A stretch of DNA of 64,000 nt from Gemmatimonadaceae bacterium (GTDB taxonomy: Bacteria; Gemmatimonadota; Gemmatimonadetes; Gemmatimonadales; Gemmatimonadaceae), in assembly GCA_019186945.1 (NCBI GenBank), contig JABAQJ010000005.1, forward strand, positions 62,001-126,000. Direction: 5' to 3'. The position numbers were made by a program, and so were the translations under genes. Below the pieces are notes generated by a model, which did no database searches, was not told the origin of the DNA, and saw nothing but the letters and a program-made list of their open reading frames with translations. Numbering within the stretch: position 1 is the stretch's first letter; every line of letters starts with the position of its first letter. Positions 9,256-18,299 of the stretch are shown here, one piece after another.

Positions 9256-10626
9256 ATGACTCCCATCAAAGATCCACGCCCGGCGCGCGCGTTCCTGCGT
9301 ACCGTCGCCGGACTCCTCGCGCTCGCGTCGAACGTCGCCTGCAGCAGCCTGCTGGAGGTTGACAACCCGAACAATGTAACCGCGGACGCGCTCGGCAATC
9401 CCGCGGCCGCGCCCACGATCGTCAACGGCGCCGAGAACAGTACCGCCCGGGCGCTGCATTCGATCTTTACGCCTTACGTCGCAGTCACCGACGAAACCGT
9501 CTTTCACGGCTCGCGCGATGACTACCAGCAACTCGATCAGGGGCAGGCAGGCAACGCCGCGAACGAGTACACCAACGCCGCATCGTTCAACGTGAACGAA
9601 GCGCGCTGGCTCGCTGACAACGCCGTCAAACTCCTCGAGGGCTTCAGCAGCGCCAACAAGCTCAACGACCCTGCCCTCCTGAGTCGTGCGTACCTCAACA
9701 AGGCAGTGATCTACACGATGATCGGCGACATGTACGACGATTTCACGATTTCCGACCGCACCGTGGCCGGCGCACCGGTTGGCGAGGCCAACATGTACAA
9801 GATGTACGACAGCGCCCAACGCGCGCTCGACAAGGGCCTGACGTCGTCAACGGGCGAGATGCGAGGGACGATGCTTGCCATGCGCGCACGCGTTCGGCAC
9901 GCGAAGGGCGTCTTTGCATTGCTCAACCCGGTGCCTGCCGCGCCGTCCAACCCGTTGGTGCCGGACAACGGCTACCTCGCCGACGCTCGAGCGGCGCTGG
10001 CCGCCGGCTTCACCCATGCGGATGCCCTCGTGTCATCGGTCAACACGGGCAACCCGGCGTTCGGGTTTGAGCTGAACAACCGGGTGGAGATCAGCACCGG
10101 CCCTTTCTTCGTGTCCCTGCTCCCGAACAACAAGCCCAGAGAGGTGATTCTGCACGATATCGTCGACACTGGCAAGATCGACCCGTTCGCCACGGAGATG
10201 ATCAACCTGACGAACGTCGCGTCCTGCACGCCGTTATGCACCTATGACGGCGATCCGAACCTTCCTCCGATACGTGTCGTTTCCGACAACGAGATGCGAC
10301 TGTTGATCGCCGAAGCGGCGCTCGCCGCCGGCAATGTCGGCGACTTCGATGCCGCCATCAACGAACTCCGCGCAACGAAGGGACTCGCACCGTATACCGG
10401 TGCTGGACCAGGTCGACTGGCGCTTCTGGAGTACGAACGACGCGTTGCCCTGCTCTTCATGGGACGGCGTCTGAACGACATGTATCGCTTCGGTACGATC
10501 GATCCGAGCTGGAATCCGAACTCAACGGCCGTCAGGCAACGCGGCTGTCTGTTCCCGATCGGCATCTCCGAGCGTGAATCGAACCCGCATCTGTCCGGCG
10601 GCAAGTACCAGCCTGTTTGCCGTTAG
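9256..10626 (+). CDS. SusD/RagB-type substrate-binding lipoprotein
   Basis: The 456-residue product has a lipoprotein signal peptide with lipobox SNVAC (Cys about residue 32) and SSLLEVDNPN right after it, a typical SusD amino end. Helical TPR-like segments follow, for example LSRAYLNKAVIYTMIGDMYD. The C-terminal SusD signature is ALLEYERRVALLFMGRRLND-like. It would sit on the outer face of the outer membrane as a lid over the SusC barrel. It is translated from the same mRNA as susC, with ten bases between the genes. The gene ends in a TAG that lies inside a CGTTAGGC octamer. Confidence 0.93.
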   Translation: MTPIKDPRPARAFLRTVAGLLALASNVACSSLLEVDNPNNVTADALGNPAAAPTIVNGAENSTARALHSIFTPYVAVTDETVFHGSRDDYQQLDQGQAGNAANEYTNAASFNVNEARWLADNAVKLLEGFSSANKLNDPALLSRAYLNKAVIYTMIGDMYDDFTISDRTVAGAPVGEANMYKMYDSAQRALDKGLTSSTGEMRGTMLAMRARVRHAKGVFALLNPVPAAPSNPLVPDNGYLADARAALAAGFTHADALVSSVNTGNPAFGFELNNRVEISTGPFFVSLLPNNKPREVILHDIVDTGKIDPFATEMINLTNVASCTPLCTYDGDPNLPPIRVVSDNEMRLLIAEAALAAGNVGDFDAAINELRATKGLAPYTGAGPGRLALLEYERRVALLFMGRRLNDMYRFGTIDPSWNPNSTAVRQRGCLFPIGISERESNPHLSGGKYQPVCR

Positions 10627-10631
10627 GCATC

Positions 10632-10664
10632 CTGGCGAGTGGGGCTCGCCGCCCCACTCGCCAG
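10632..10664 (+). terminator. Hairpin terminator after the susCD operon
   Basis: The bases ctggcgagtggggc (10632-10645) pair perfectly with 10651-10664 around a five-base loop, tcgcc. The stem is 14 bp and GC-rich and begins six bases after the susD stop. No T tract follows, so it may act with Rho or as an mRNA-stabilising 3' end. Confidence 0.7.
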
Positions 10665-10883
10665 CGGGTCTGCACAACCAAGGGCGCCACGTGCGTAGCA
10701 CAGGCTTACCGGAGCAAATCCGCTTTCGCCGCATGCGCGACGTCCGGCCAAGCCCACGATGTCTGGCCCGGTGCTCCCCTTCGAGGCCGTGCGGCCACTG
10801 GCACGGCTAGGCCGATCGTGTCGGCGTTCCTCGTCTCACTGAGGACTCGATCGGCAATCGCCAAGGAGCGCGGCGATACCGTA

Positions 10884-10970
10884 CGGACAGGGCGGGATTC
10901 GAACCCGCGAGTGAGTTGCCCCACCACACGCTTTCCAGGCGTGCGCCTTAAGCCACTCGGCCACCTGTCC
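10884..10970 (-). tRNA. tRNA-Ser (anticodon GGA)
   Basis: Read on the minus strand, the 87-base gene starts ggacaggtggccgagtggct. It has a seven-pair acceptor stem (ggacagg/cctgtcc) and discriminator G. The anticodon loop is CTGGAAA between a CACGC/GCGTG stem, followed by the long variable arm expected of serine tRNAs. The T arm contains GGGTTCGAATCCC. CCA is not encoded. It reads UCC and UCU codons. Confidence 0.93.
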
Positions 10971-11025
10971 AGGAACGACCACGCGCCGATCACCAGCCGT
11001 TGCGGCGCCACACTTTACCAGGTCA

Positions 11026-11112
11026 CGGACAGGGTGGGATTCGAACCCACGATACCGTTGCCGGTATGCCGGTTTTCGAGACCGGTTCCTTCAACCACTC
11101 GGACACCTGTCC
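11026..11112 (-). tRNA. tRNA-Ser (anticodon CGA)
   Basis: The 87-base gene, read on the minus strand, starts ggacaggtgtccgagtggtt and shares its acceptor stem and G discriminator with the neighbouring tRNA-Ser. The anticodon loop is CTCGAAA within a CCGGT/ACCGG stem. A long variable arm (CATACCGGCAACGGTATC) and a T arm with GGGTTCGAATCCC complete it. It reads UCG, a preferred serine codon in a high-GC genome. The two serine tRNAs are 55 bp apart, so they may share one transcript. Confidence 0.93.
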
Positions 11113-11167
11113 TCAAGAGCAGCGAACTCTATCGGGCCGCGAATTGAGAGTCAACGAGCGGAAAGGT

Positions 11168-11252
11168 TACCCGCAGGGTCTGCCTGGGGCGTCTGCCCGC
11201 AGGGTCTGACCCCAATTCGGAGTCTGACCCCAATTCCGGAGTCTGACCCCAA
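11168..11252. repeat. Short tandem repeats built on GTCTGACCCCAATTC
   Basis: Three consecutive units of about 19-20 bases (gggtctgaccccaattcgga, gtctgaccccaattccgga, gtctgacccc) occupy 11202-11250. Two copies of cccgcagggtctg (starting near 11170 and 11197) precede them. The core GGTCTGACCCC is close to a palindrome. The array lies between tRNA-Ser(CGA) and the end of tadA, in a stretch with no gene. Similar GGGGTCAGACYCC-type repeats occur as dispersed elements in several bacterial genomes, but no transposase is visible here. Confidence 0.65.
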
Positions 11253-11277
11253 GCCCCTGTCGAAACGGCAAGACGAT

Positions 11278-11856
11278 CTACCTATCGACCGGGCTATGGT
11301 CGTCCGTGCGCGAGTGCGACTCCACGGCATCGTCGCCAGTAAGGCCCCTTCGTTGTCGGAAGAAGCGTCGCAAGACACTCGCCGCATCGTCCGCCAGGAC
11401 GCCCGATGTCACCTGGGGCCGGTGGTTGAGTCGCGGATGACGGAGGAGGTCGTGGATCGAACCAGCCATCCCGGACTTGTCGTCCCATGCACCGAACACG
11501 ACGCGCTGGATCCGTGACAGTACCAACGCGCCGGCGCACATTGCGCACGGTTCGAGTGTGACGGTAAGCGTGCAGTCGTCGAGACGCCACGTGCCTAACG
11601 CGCGGGCCGCATCTCGCAGCGCCAGCATCTCCGCGTGTGCCGTCGGATCCTGGTCGCGCACCGTGCGATTGGAGCCGCGGCCCACGACACTATTTCCCTT
11701 GGCTACTATTGCGCCGACGGGCACGTCACCGGCGTCGAAGGCCCGCTCCGCCTCGTGCAGGGCCAACCGCATGCAATACTCATCGCGGCCCGCCCCGGAC
11801 ACGTCCGGCAGACCGCATCCCGCGTTTACACCGTAGCCCGCTGCGTAATCATGCAT
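11278..11856 (-). CDS. tadA: tRNA adenosine(34) deaminase
   Basis: The predicted 192-residue protein is a zinc deaminase of the CDA fold. HAEMLAL supplies the zinc His and catalytic Glu, and PCAMCAGAL the two zinc Cys. [11 protein letters not shown] and the later [14 protein letters not shown] are typical of TadA. It converts adenosine 34 of tRNA-Arg(ACG) to inosine. The ATG at 11856 overlaps the clpB stop by eight bases. That start leaves a 30-residue amino extension before [11 protein letters not shown], where many TadA proteins begin, so an internal start is possible. Transcription is probably shared with clpB. Confidence 0.92.
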   Translation of the reverse strand: MHDYAAGYGVNAGCGLPDVSGAGRDEYCMRLALHEAERAFDAGDVPVGAIVAKGNSVVGRGSNRTVRDQDPTAHAEMLALRDAARALGTWRLDDCTLTVTLEPCAMCAGALVLSRIQRVVFGAWDDKSGMAGSIHDLLRHPRLNHRPQVTSGVLADDAASVLRRFFRQRRGLTGDDAVESHSRTDDHSPVDR

Positions 11857-14467
11857 GCGCGGCCGCCTCCGCAGGCTCGCCCTTGCGGAACGCCAAGCCC
11901 TGGTTCTCGACGTCGACGACGATTCTGTCTCCCTCGTGAAATCGTCCTTCGAGTACCGCAAGCGCGAGCGGATTCTGCAGCAGTCGCTGGATCGCTCGCT
12001 TGAGCGGACGCGCCCCATACGCGGGATCGTAGCCCTCGTCCGCAAGAAGCGCCATCGCTTCCGGCCCCAGTTCCAACGCGAGCTTCCGGTCTGCCAGCAG
12101 CTTCCGCAAGTGTGCCAGCTGCAGGTCGACGATGGACGCAATATGGTCGCGGCCAAGCGGATGGAAGACGATGATATCATCGACGCGATTGAGGAACTCC
12201 GGCTTGAAGCTCTGCCGCAGCACGCCCAGCACGTGCTGCTCGACGACGGTCCAGTCGCTGCCGGCGTGCTCCAGAATGAACGGCGACCCGACGTTCGAAG
12301 TCATGATGATGACGACGTTGCGGAAATCGACCGTGCGGCCCTGAGAATCGGTCAGTCGTCCATCGTCCAGGATCTGAAGCAGGATGTTGAAGACATCGGG
12401 ATGCGCCTTCTCGATCTCGTCGAACAGGACGACCTGATAAGGGCGACGCCGCACAGCCTCCGTCAGCTGCCCGCCCTCCTCGTACCCCACGTAGCCCGGG
12501 GGCGCCCCGATCAGCCGCGCCACTGCGTGCTTCTCCATGTACTCCGACATGTCGATGCGTACCATCGAGTGCTCATCGTCGAACAGGAATTCGGCCAGAG
12601 CCCGCGCCGTCTCCGTCTTTCCCACTCCAGTCGGGCCGAGGAAGATGAAGGAGCCAATTGGCCGATTGGGATCCTGGAGGCCGGCTCGCGAGCGCCGCAC
12701 GGCGTCGGCCACGGCGCGCACGGCCTCTGGCTGTCCCACGACACGCTTCCCGAGCTCGGTTTCGAGCTTGGTCAGGCGATCGCGTTCGCTCTCCATCATC
12801 CGCGAAACCGGAATCCCGGTCCATCGCGACACAACCTCCGCGATGTCGTCGGCAGTGACTTCTTCCTTCAGGAAACGCGGTCCGCCACTCCCTTCACGAC
12901 GGGATGCCAGCTGCTTCTCCACATCCCGCATCCTCCGTTCGAGCTGGGGGATCGTCCCGTACTGGATCTCCGCTGCACGTCCCAGATCGCCGGAGCGCGT
13001 CGCCTGCTCAGCGGCCGTCCTCGCGTCCTCGATCTCCTGCTTGATCTGCCCGACCGCGCCTAGCGTCTCCTTCTCCTTCTGCCACTGTGCCTTCATCCCG
13101 CTCGATCGCTCGCGCTCCTCCGCCAGTTCCTTCTCCAGCGCCCCACGTCGCTCGACCGCAGCCGGATCCTTCTCCTTCTGAAGCGCCTGGCGTTCGATCT
13201 CGAGTTGCACTATGCGCCGCTCCACTTCGTCGATCTCCTGAGGCATCGAGTCGATCTCGATACGGAGGCGCGAAGCCGACTCGTCAACGAGGTCGATCGC
13301 CTTGTCGGGAAGGAAGCGATCGCCGATGTACCGATGGGACAGCGTCGCGGCCGCCACAATCGCTCCGTCCGTGATGCGCACCCCGTGATGAGCCTCGTAC
13401 CGTTCCTTCAGTCCGCGAAGGATAGCTATCGTGCTCTCCACCGTTGGCTCGCCCACGAAGACGGGCTGGAAGCGGCGCTCCAACGCCGGATCCTTCTCGA
13501 CGTGCTTGCGATACTCGTCGAGTGTCGTGGCACCGACCACCCGCAGTTCGCCGCGCGCCAGCATCGGCTTGAGCATGTTGCCCGCATCCATCGATCCTTC
13601 GGCCTTGCCGGCCCCAACAATCGTGTGCAACTCGTCGATGAACACGACGAACTGCCCCTGCGAATCCGTGATTTCCTTCAGCACTGCCTTGAGCCGCTCC
13701 TCGAACTCCCCACGGAACTTCGCGCCCGCGATGAGCGCGCCCAGGTCGAGCGCAATCAGGCGCTTGTTCTTGAGTCCCTCCGGGACGTCGCCGTTCACGA
13801 TGCGCTGCGCCAGCCCCTCGGCGATCGCGGTCTTCCCGACTCCGGGCTCCCCAATGAGCACCGGATTGTTCTTCGTACGTCGCGAAAGTACCTGCATGAC
13901 ACGACGAATCTCTTCATCCCGGCCAATCACGGGGTCGAGCTTCCCCTTGCGCGCAGCCTCCGTCAGGTCCCGCGTGAACCGTTGCAAAGCCTGGTACTTC
14001 TCTTCCGGGTTTTGGTCCGTGACCTTGTGCGAGCCGCGTACCGACTTGAGCGCTTCCAGGATTTCGGATCGACTCGTGCCGGCGGCAGCGAGGAGCGCCT
14101 TGCTCTCGGCGCCCTTGGTGTCGCACAGCGCCAGAAGCAGATGCTCGGTCGAGATAAACTCGTCACCCAACGTCCGTGCATCCTCCTCCGCACGATCGAC
14201 GACCTGGTTCAACTCGCGCGACAGACTGGGTTGCGCTCCCGTCTGCATGGGATAGCGCGCCGCTTCGCGAGCGATGGCGCCCTGTAGCCCCTCCACGTTG
14301 ACCCCAACCTTCTGAAGCAGGGGTTTGACGATGCCCTCGTCCTGATGCAGCAGCGCCTGAAGAAGGTGCAGGTCGTAGACCAGGGGATTGCCGTTCTTCC
14401 GCGCAATGGCGAGCGCTTCATTCAACGCCTCAGCCGATTTGACCGTGAGCTTGTCTGGATTGATCAT
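11849..14467 (-). CDS. clpB: ATP-dependent disaggregase ClpB
   Basis: The predicted 872-residue protein has the complete ClpB layout: an N domain ([19 protein letters not shown]), a first AAA+ module with Walker [15 protein letters not shown], a long coiled middle domain (about 400-530, rich in Glu/Lys/Arg) and a second AAA+ module with [14 protein letters not shown]. ClpB hexamers thread aggregated proteins together with DnaK. The start at 14467 gives the standard amino end. An upstream in-frame ATG would add 35 hydrophobic residues not found in the family. No heat-shock promoter or CIRCE element was recognised in the 175 bp upstream. Confidence 0.96.
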   Translation of the reverse strand: MINPDKLTVKSAEALNEALAIARKNGNPLVYDLHLLQALLHQDEGIVKPLLQKVGVNVEGLQGAIAREAARYPMQTGAQPSLSRELNQVVDRAEEDARTLGDEFISTEHLLLALCDTKGAESKALLAAAGTSRSEILEALKSVRGSHKVTDQNPEEKYQALQRFTRDLTEAARKGKLDPVIGRDEEIRRVMQVLSRRTKNNPVLIGEPGVGKTAIAEGLAQRIVNGDVPEGLKNKRLIALDLGALIAGAKFRGEFEERLKAVLKEITDSQGQFVVFIDELHTIVGAGKAEGSMDAGNMLKPMLARGELRVVGATTLDEYRKHVEKDPALERRFQPVFVGEPTVESTIAILRGLKERYEAHHGVRITDGAIVAAATLSHRYIGDRFLPDKAIDLVDESASRLRIEIDSMPQEIDEVERRIVQLEIERQALQKEKDPAAVERRGALEKELAEERERSSGMKAQWQKEKETLGAVGQIKQEIEDARTAAEQATRSGDLGRAAEIQYGTIPQLERRMRDVEKQLASRREGSGGPRFLKEEVTADDIAEVVSRWTGIPVSRMMESERDRLTKLETELGKRVVGQPEAVRAVADAVRRSRAGLQDPNRPIGSFIFLGPTGVGKTETARALAEFLFDDEHSMVRIDMSEYMEKHAVARLIGAPPGYVGYEEGGQLTEAVRRRPYQVVLFDEIEKAHPDVFNILLQILDDGRLTDSQGRTVDFRNVVIIMTSNVGSPFILEHAGSDWTVVEQHVLGVLRQSFKPEFLNRVDDIIVFHPLGRDHIASIVDLQLAHLRKLLADRKLALELGPEAMALLADEGYDPAYGARPLKRAIQRLLQNPLALAVLEGRFHEGDRIVVDVENQGLAFRKGEPAEAAAHA

Positions 14468-14642
14468 CGAAGCGGCAAGGTGGGTGACCGATGTGGCAGG
14501 AATCGTGACAAGTGCGGTGGCAACAGCAATGCCCGTGACTGGCGCCGAAACGACACGGTTGCACCCCGACACGCCGACCGCTAACCCAACATTTTCTGCC
14601 TAACTGGCACGCTCGACGGCGGCTCGCTAGACTCCGGTCGCA

Positions 14643-15014
14643 ATGCATCCAAGCGACTGTCGATCACTCCCCGCCGGACTGCTGCTGGTGCCGCCACTGC
14701 TGGTCGCGCTGCTCACCAGCTCATGCAATCGTCACCAAATGTCCGGCGGCATCTCGGATTCTGCCTTCGTTGCTGCCATGGCCGGCCTCCGCCGCCTGCC
14801 CGTACACTCGATGATCGACTCGGCAAGCCGGATGGCCGCTCGCGATTCGATCCTGCGGGCGAACGGATTGACCGCCGCGCAGCTGGAGGCCGCCGCCGCG
14901 GCACTCGCCTCGGACCCGGGGCGCGCCGCGGCCATCTGGGACGCGGTAACTCGCAAAGAGAACTCCCCAAGAGATACAGGCCCGACCGTACAGGGCGCCG
15001 ACTCCTCGAAATGA
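14643..15014 (+). CDS. Small lipoprotein of unknown function
   Basis: This 123-residue product starts with a lipoprotein signal peptide (PAGLLLVPPLLVALLTSSC, Cys about residue 28). The remainder is mostly helical and Ala/Arg-rich: SDSAFVAAMAGLRRLP, then RDSILRANGLTAAQLEAAAA. The second half resembles small DUF4296-like lipoproteins, which share a RDSILxxxGLT segment, but the match is only by eye. It is transcribed divergently from clpB and convergently with the next gene, with which it shares a terminator. Confidence 0.7.
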   Translation: MHPSDCRSLPAGLLLVPPLLVALLTSSCNRHQMSGGISDSAFVAAMAGLRRLPVHSMIDSASRMAARDSILRANGLTAAQLEAAAAALASDPGRAAAIWDAVTRKENSPRDTGPTVQGADSSK

Positions 15015-15043
15015 CAAACGGCGCCTGACCAAGGCGCCGTTTG
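15015..15043. terminator. Bidirectional hairpin terminator
   Basis: The bases caaacggcgcc (15015-15025) pair perfectly with ggcgccgtttg (15033-15043) around a seven-base loop. The stem starts one base after the lipoprotein stop codon and ends 22 bases from the end of the convergent gene. The A-rich and T-rich ends give it a terminator tail in both directions. Confidence 0.85.
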
Positions 15044-15065
15044 AGCTCTCGCGGAATGAACCGCG

Positions 15066-15518
15066 CTACTTCTGTACGATCATCTTCCGGAGGTAGGGCT
15101 TACCATCGACCTCGAGGCGATAAATGTAAATCCCCGAGGCAACCTCGCGATCGCTCTTCATGAACTTGCCGTCCCAGTAGGCCGTGTAGTCGCCGCACGT
15201 CAGGTAAACGTTTTCGAGGTACGTTCCACCCGACACGTTCGCGTCGCCGCCCTGCAGCCGCGGTACCGCGATCAGCTGCGCGAGGACATTGAAAATGCGC
15301 AACGTGATACGGTACTGCTTCCCAGGATCCGCACAGCTCGCACCCCCTCCGACTGTGAACGGGATGGTCGTCTCGGGATTGAACGGGTTCGGGTAGTTCT
15401 GCCCGAGCGCGCCCCCCTGTTTGTCACGACCCTGCGAACCCTGCTGCGCCACGACCGTCCGTGGCAGGAACACGAAGAGAGCGAGCACGACCAACAGTGC
15501 TGCCCATCGGTTCGTCAT
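15066..15518 (-). CDS. Secreted stand-alone C-terminal sorting-type (FlgD-like Ig) domain protein
   Basis: The predicted 150-residue protein has a signal peptide ending in TVVAQ, a short Gly/Gln linker, then one beta-sandwich domain. This domain carries the hallmarks NYPNPFNPETTIPF, LRIFNVLAQL, YTAYWDGK, ASGIYIYRLEV and a final MIVQK. These define the FlgD-type or type IX secretion sorting domain normally found at the end of large secreted proteins. Here it forms nearly the whole protein, and a loop with two Cys is inserted before IYIYR. GGAGA precedes the ATG at 15518. Its partner or cargo is unknown. Confidence 0.8.
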   Translation of the reverse strand: MTNRWAALLVVLALFVFLPRTVVAQQGSQGRDKQGGALGQNYPNPFNPETTIPFTVGGGASCADPGKQYRITLRIFNVLAQLIAVPRLQGGDANVSGGTYLENVYLTCGDYTAYWDGKFMKSDREVASGIYIYRLEVDGKPYLRKMIVQK

Positions 15519-15545
15519 CGTCTGTCTCCAAACTGACAAGGATTA

Positions 15546-15556
15546 TGTGTGTGTGT
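15546..15556. repeat. TG dinucleotide microsatellite in a gene leader
   Basis: The run tgtgtgtgtgt lies 28-38 bases upstream of the start of the secreted sorting-domain gene, in its probable leader or promoter. Such runs can change length by replication slippage and alter expression. In a GC-rich window this is the only obvious one. Length variation has not been shown. Confidence 0.45.
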
Positions 15557-15638
15557 AACTCCTGATTTTGGTGGACTTTGAGACTCTCGGCGCGAACTTA
15601 GGAAACGGGTTTCGAGCTGTCAAGCACGACGAAAGGAC

Positions 15639-17489
15639 TCACGCGCGCCGGAGTACACGACCAGCCGTACGCCGTTCCGTCACGCCAACCCGGTCAAACC
15701 ACTCCAGCAACGGGATGACATACTTCCTCGACACACCCAGCAACTCCCGCAATTCCGAAGCCGTGAATTCCCGCTCGGGCTCCTTCTCCATTCCTGCACA
15801 CAAGGTGCCCTGAGCGGACTGTAACGCTGTTCGTGCAACCACGCGTTCCTTGTCCAACTGCACGACCGCACCCTCCTCCATGAGAATACGTAGCAGACGA
15901 CCAGTTTCGCTGCCGAAGCCCTCCTCCAGTTCTCGCAACGATCGCGCCTCGAGCCCGACCCGTTCGATTCGACCCCGTAGCGACTCCAGACGTTGCCTCT
16001 GACCCGCATCCACCTGCGGTTGCCACCCTCTGACGCGGACTAACGGGCCGGAGAACTCCACCTCACCAGACTCCATCAAACGACGTTCCACGGCGGCAAG
16101 CATCGGTACGTCTCCGCCAACTGTGCGGCGCCACTCCGCAGAATGCATTCCGAAGGACAACGGATTGCGGGCGTGGTACTCGGTCAAACCAGTGAGCATA
16201 CGATCACGCACGGCGGCAATGACCGTCCTGTGGAAAACCCTCGTCCCGATTGCCTCAACCGAAGAAGTCGTCCCCAAAAGCGACTTTATATCGGCAGACG
16301 TAATTCCTAGTCGTACTGGCAGTTGATCGATCTCTACACCTGTTGTTTCCGAAGTCAGCGCTAGCCTGTCGAGGTGCGGCGCGCCGCCAACCATAACTGT
16401 CGGCCATGGCTTCGCCCTCCGATTCCTGACCATCGGATCCAGCACGATGCCGCCGCCGATGGTCTGTGGAGGAGACCCCCGGCGAAGCACGAAACGATCG
16501 CCGCCCCGGAGCGCGACAGGCTGATCGAGCAGGATACGCGCTGATCGTTGCTCCCCAGCGCAAACCTGGCCTCCCGGCGCCACAACCCTGGCTGCAACAT
16601 CGAAGGTTCCGTGGTGCAAACGAATCCATTCGCGTGGCTTGAGCGTGCGCACGGTGTCCTCCAGCAGGGCCACTCGCGCAAGCAGCATCGTTGTCGAATG
16701 CCACGCCTGGGAATCCACCAGCACTTGACCGCGATCAATCAATGACGGATGCACGCCTGCCAGAGCAATCGCAGCACGCGTCCCTGCCCGGCCCTCGCGT
16801 ACCACCCGACCATGGGCTTGTATGCCACGAACGCGAACTTCCGCACCGGCCGGCATGACGAAGAGAATCGAATCCTCCCGAACAGTACCGCTCCACACGG
16901 TCCCGGTAACGATGGTCCCCGTCCCCTTTGCGGAGAACGCTCGATCGATCGGCATGCGGAAGATGTCGCTAGCATCCCGTTCCGGAATCGCCGTCACTGC
17001 GTTCGCGATGGCCGCTTTCAGCTCATCGAGTCCGGTACCGCTGACGATGGACGTGGGAACGATCGGCGCGTCCGCCAACGATGATGAACTCACGAGCTTT
17101 CGAACATCGTCGGCCACCAGATCGAGCCACTCACGATCGACGAGGTCCGACTTCGTGAGCGCTATCACGCCGCTTCGGATTCCCAGCAGGCTCAGGATGG
17201 CGAGATGCTCGCGCGTCTGAGGCATCACGCCCTCGTCGGCAGCAATTGCCAGGAGCGCAAGATCGACGCCGGTTGCGCCAGCCAGCATTGTCCGAACGAA
17301 GCCCTCGTGTCCAGGCACGTCGACGACGCCCATGATCCCCACACCTGGCAGGTCCAGCGGAGCGAAACCTAGTTCGATGGTGATGCCACGGCGCTTCTCT
17401 TCGACGAGCCTATCCGTGTCAACGCCGGTCAGCGCCGTGACGAGAGCCGTCTTGCCATGATCGATGTGACCGGCCGTACCGAGGATCAT
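15639..17489 (-). CDS. selB: Selenocysteine-specific elongation factor SelB
   Basis: The predicted 616-residue protein has an EF-Tu-like GTPase domain: MILGTAGHIDHGKTAL (G1), RGITIELGFA, DVPGHEGFVRTML (G3) and TKSD (G4). Beta-barrel domains II and III follow, then winged-helix repeats (about 430-616) that bind the SECIS hairpin. SelB delivers selenocysteinyl-tRNA to in-frame UGA codons. The ATG at 17489 overlaps the recO stop by four bases, so translation is coupled. No selA, selD, tRNA-Sec or selenoprotein was recognised in this window. Confidence 0.93.
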   Translation of the reverse strand: MILGTAGHIDHGKTALVTALTGVDTDRLVEEKRRGITIELGFAPLDLPGVGIMGVVDVPGHEGFVRTMLAGATGVDLALLAIAADEGVMPQTREHLAILSLLGIRSGVIALTKSDLVDREWLDLVADDVRKLVSSSSLADAPIVPTSIVSGTGLDELKAAIANAVTAIPERDASDIFRMPIDRAFSAKGTGTIVTGTVWSGTVREDSILFVMPAGAEVRVRGIQAHGRVVREGRAGTRAAIALAGVHPSLIDRGQVLVDSQAWHSTTMLLARVALLEDTVRTLKPREWIRLHHGTFDVAARVVAPGGQVCAGEQRSARILLDQPVALRGGDRFVLRRGSPPQTIGGGIVLDPMVRNRRAKPWPTVMVGGAPHLDRLALTSETTGVEIDQLPVRLGITSADIKSLLGTTSSVEAIGTRVFHRTVIAAVRDRMLTGLTEYHARNPLSFGMHSAEWRRTVGGDVPMLAAVERRLMESGEVEFSGPLVRVRGWQPQVDAGQRQRLESLRGRIERVGLEARSLRELEEGFGSETGRLLRILMEEGAVVQLDKERVVARTALQSAQGTLCAGMEKEPEREFTASELRELLGVSRKYVIPLLEWFDRVGVTERRTAGRVLRRA

Positions 17490-18271
17490 GAGCCTCCCAT
17501 GGCGCCACGCTCCCAAGACAGGAACGCGCGCAGTTCGCGGTCATCGCCGACGTGGAACACAAGGAACTCCCGAAGAAGCCGCTGGTGCGCTCGCAGTTCG
17601 GGCGTCGAGAGGCGTAGTCCGTCGGACGTCGACCCTGTCCCGCTCGAACCCGGTGCGAGCCACCCACGAATGGCGGCGCGCGCACCGGCAGGAAGCAGGC
17701 GACTGGCCGTCAGACTCGACCCGCATCGGGTACACGCGACCCCACCGCCTTGGCAGGAGAATGGGAGTTGCTCGTCAGGTGCCAGTTTACTGTGACAGAC
17801 GCAGCAGTGATCGAGAGCTGGGGAGAAGCCGAGTTCACCGATCAGGCGCCAGCAAGCGGCGAGGCCGGCCACTGGAGCAAGGCCGCCAGCGGCGTTGGCA
17901 ATACAGTCGAGTTCCGTCGTGATCACGTCGAACAGCGCATGATGCGATTCGTCGTGTGCGGTACGTAGAGCGAGTTCGACGAAGGCCGACGCCGCGACGA
18001 ACCGATCGAGGTCGGACGACAGTCGGGAGCGCCCACTGGATAGGTCGAAGCTGACCAGCGTCTGGAGGTCACGGGCGGCTTTGACCTGCACGTGAGCGAC
18101 GCCCTGCGCGAAGAGGTCCACAGCGCTGCCGAACTTGCTCCTCGGACGTCGCGCGCCCCTTGCAACGACAGAGACTATTCCGAGATCTCGCGTGGCCAGA
18201 CGGATGATCCGGGACGAGTCGAGGTAGTCGAAGGTGTGAAGGACGCATGCGTCGGTGACGACCAGCGGCAT
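17486..18271 (-). CDS. recO: DNA repair protein RecO
   Basis: The predicted 261-residue protein has an OB-fold amino end (MPLVVTDACVLHTFDYLDSS, VVARGARRPRSKFGSAVDLF). A helical middle carries a four-Cys zinc site (CCVCHSK and VACTRCG), and a helical C-terminus follows. RecO loads RecA onto SSB-covered single strands with RecR in gap repair. The start at 18271 matches the family's short amino end. A longer in-frame version upstream is not protein-like. It overlaps selB by ATGA. Confidence 0.92.
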   Translation of the reverse strand: MPLVVTDACVLHTFDYLDSSRIIRLATRDLGIVSVVARGARRPRSKFGSAVDLFAQGVAHVQVKAARDLQTLVSFDLSSGRSRLSSDLDRFVAASAFVELALRTAHDESHHALFDVITTELDCIANAAGGLAPVAGLAACWRLIGELGFSPALDHCCVCHSKLAPDEQLPFSCQGGGVACTRCGSSLTASRLLPAGARAAIRGWLAPGSSGTGSTSDGLRLSTPELRAHQRLLREFLVFHVGDDRELRAFLSWERGAMGGS

Positions 18272-18299
18272 TCCGAAGTATACTCGCCACGTGGAGAGC

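Noticed and set aside
11168-11252. CRISPR array
   Set aside because: Units are only 10-20 bases long, directly adjacent, and there are no spacers or cas genes.
13205-14287. 360-codon plus-strand frame opposite clpB
   Set aside because: It is the complement of the clpB coding sequence, with His/Arg/Leu-rich composition typical of high-GC shadow frames.
14468-14642. CIRCE or heat-shock promoter for clpB
   Set aside because: No TTAGCACTC-N9-GAGTGCTAA-like repeat or clear sigma-32-type boxes were found.
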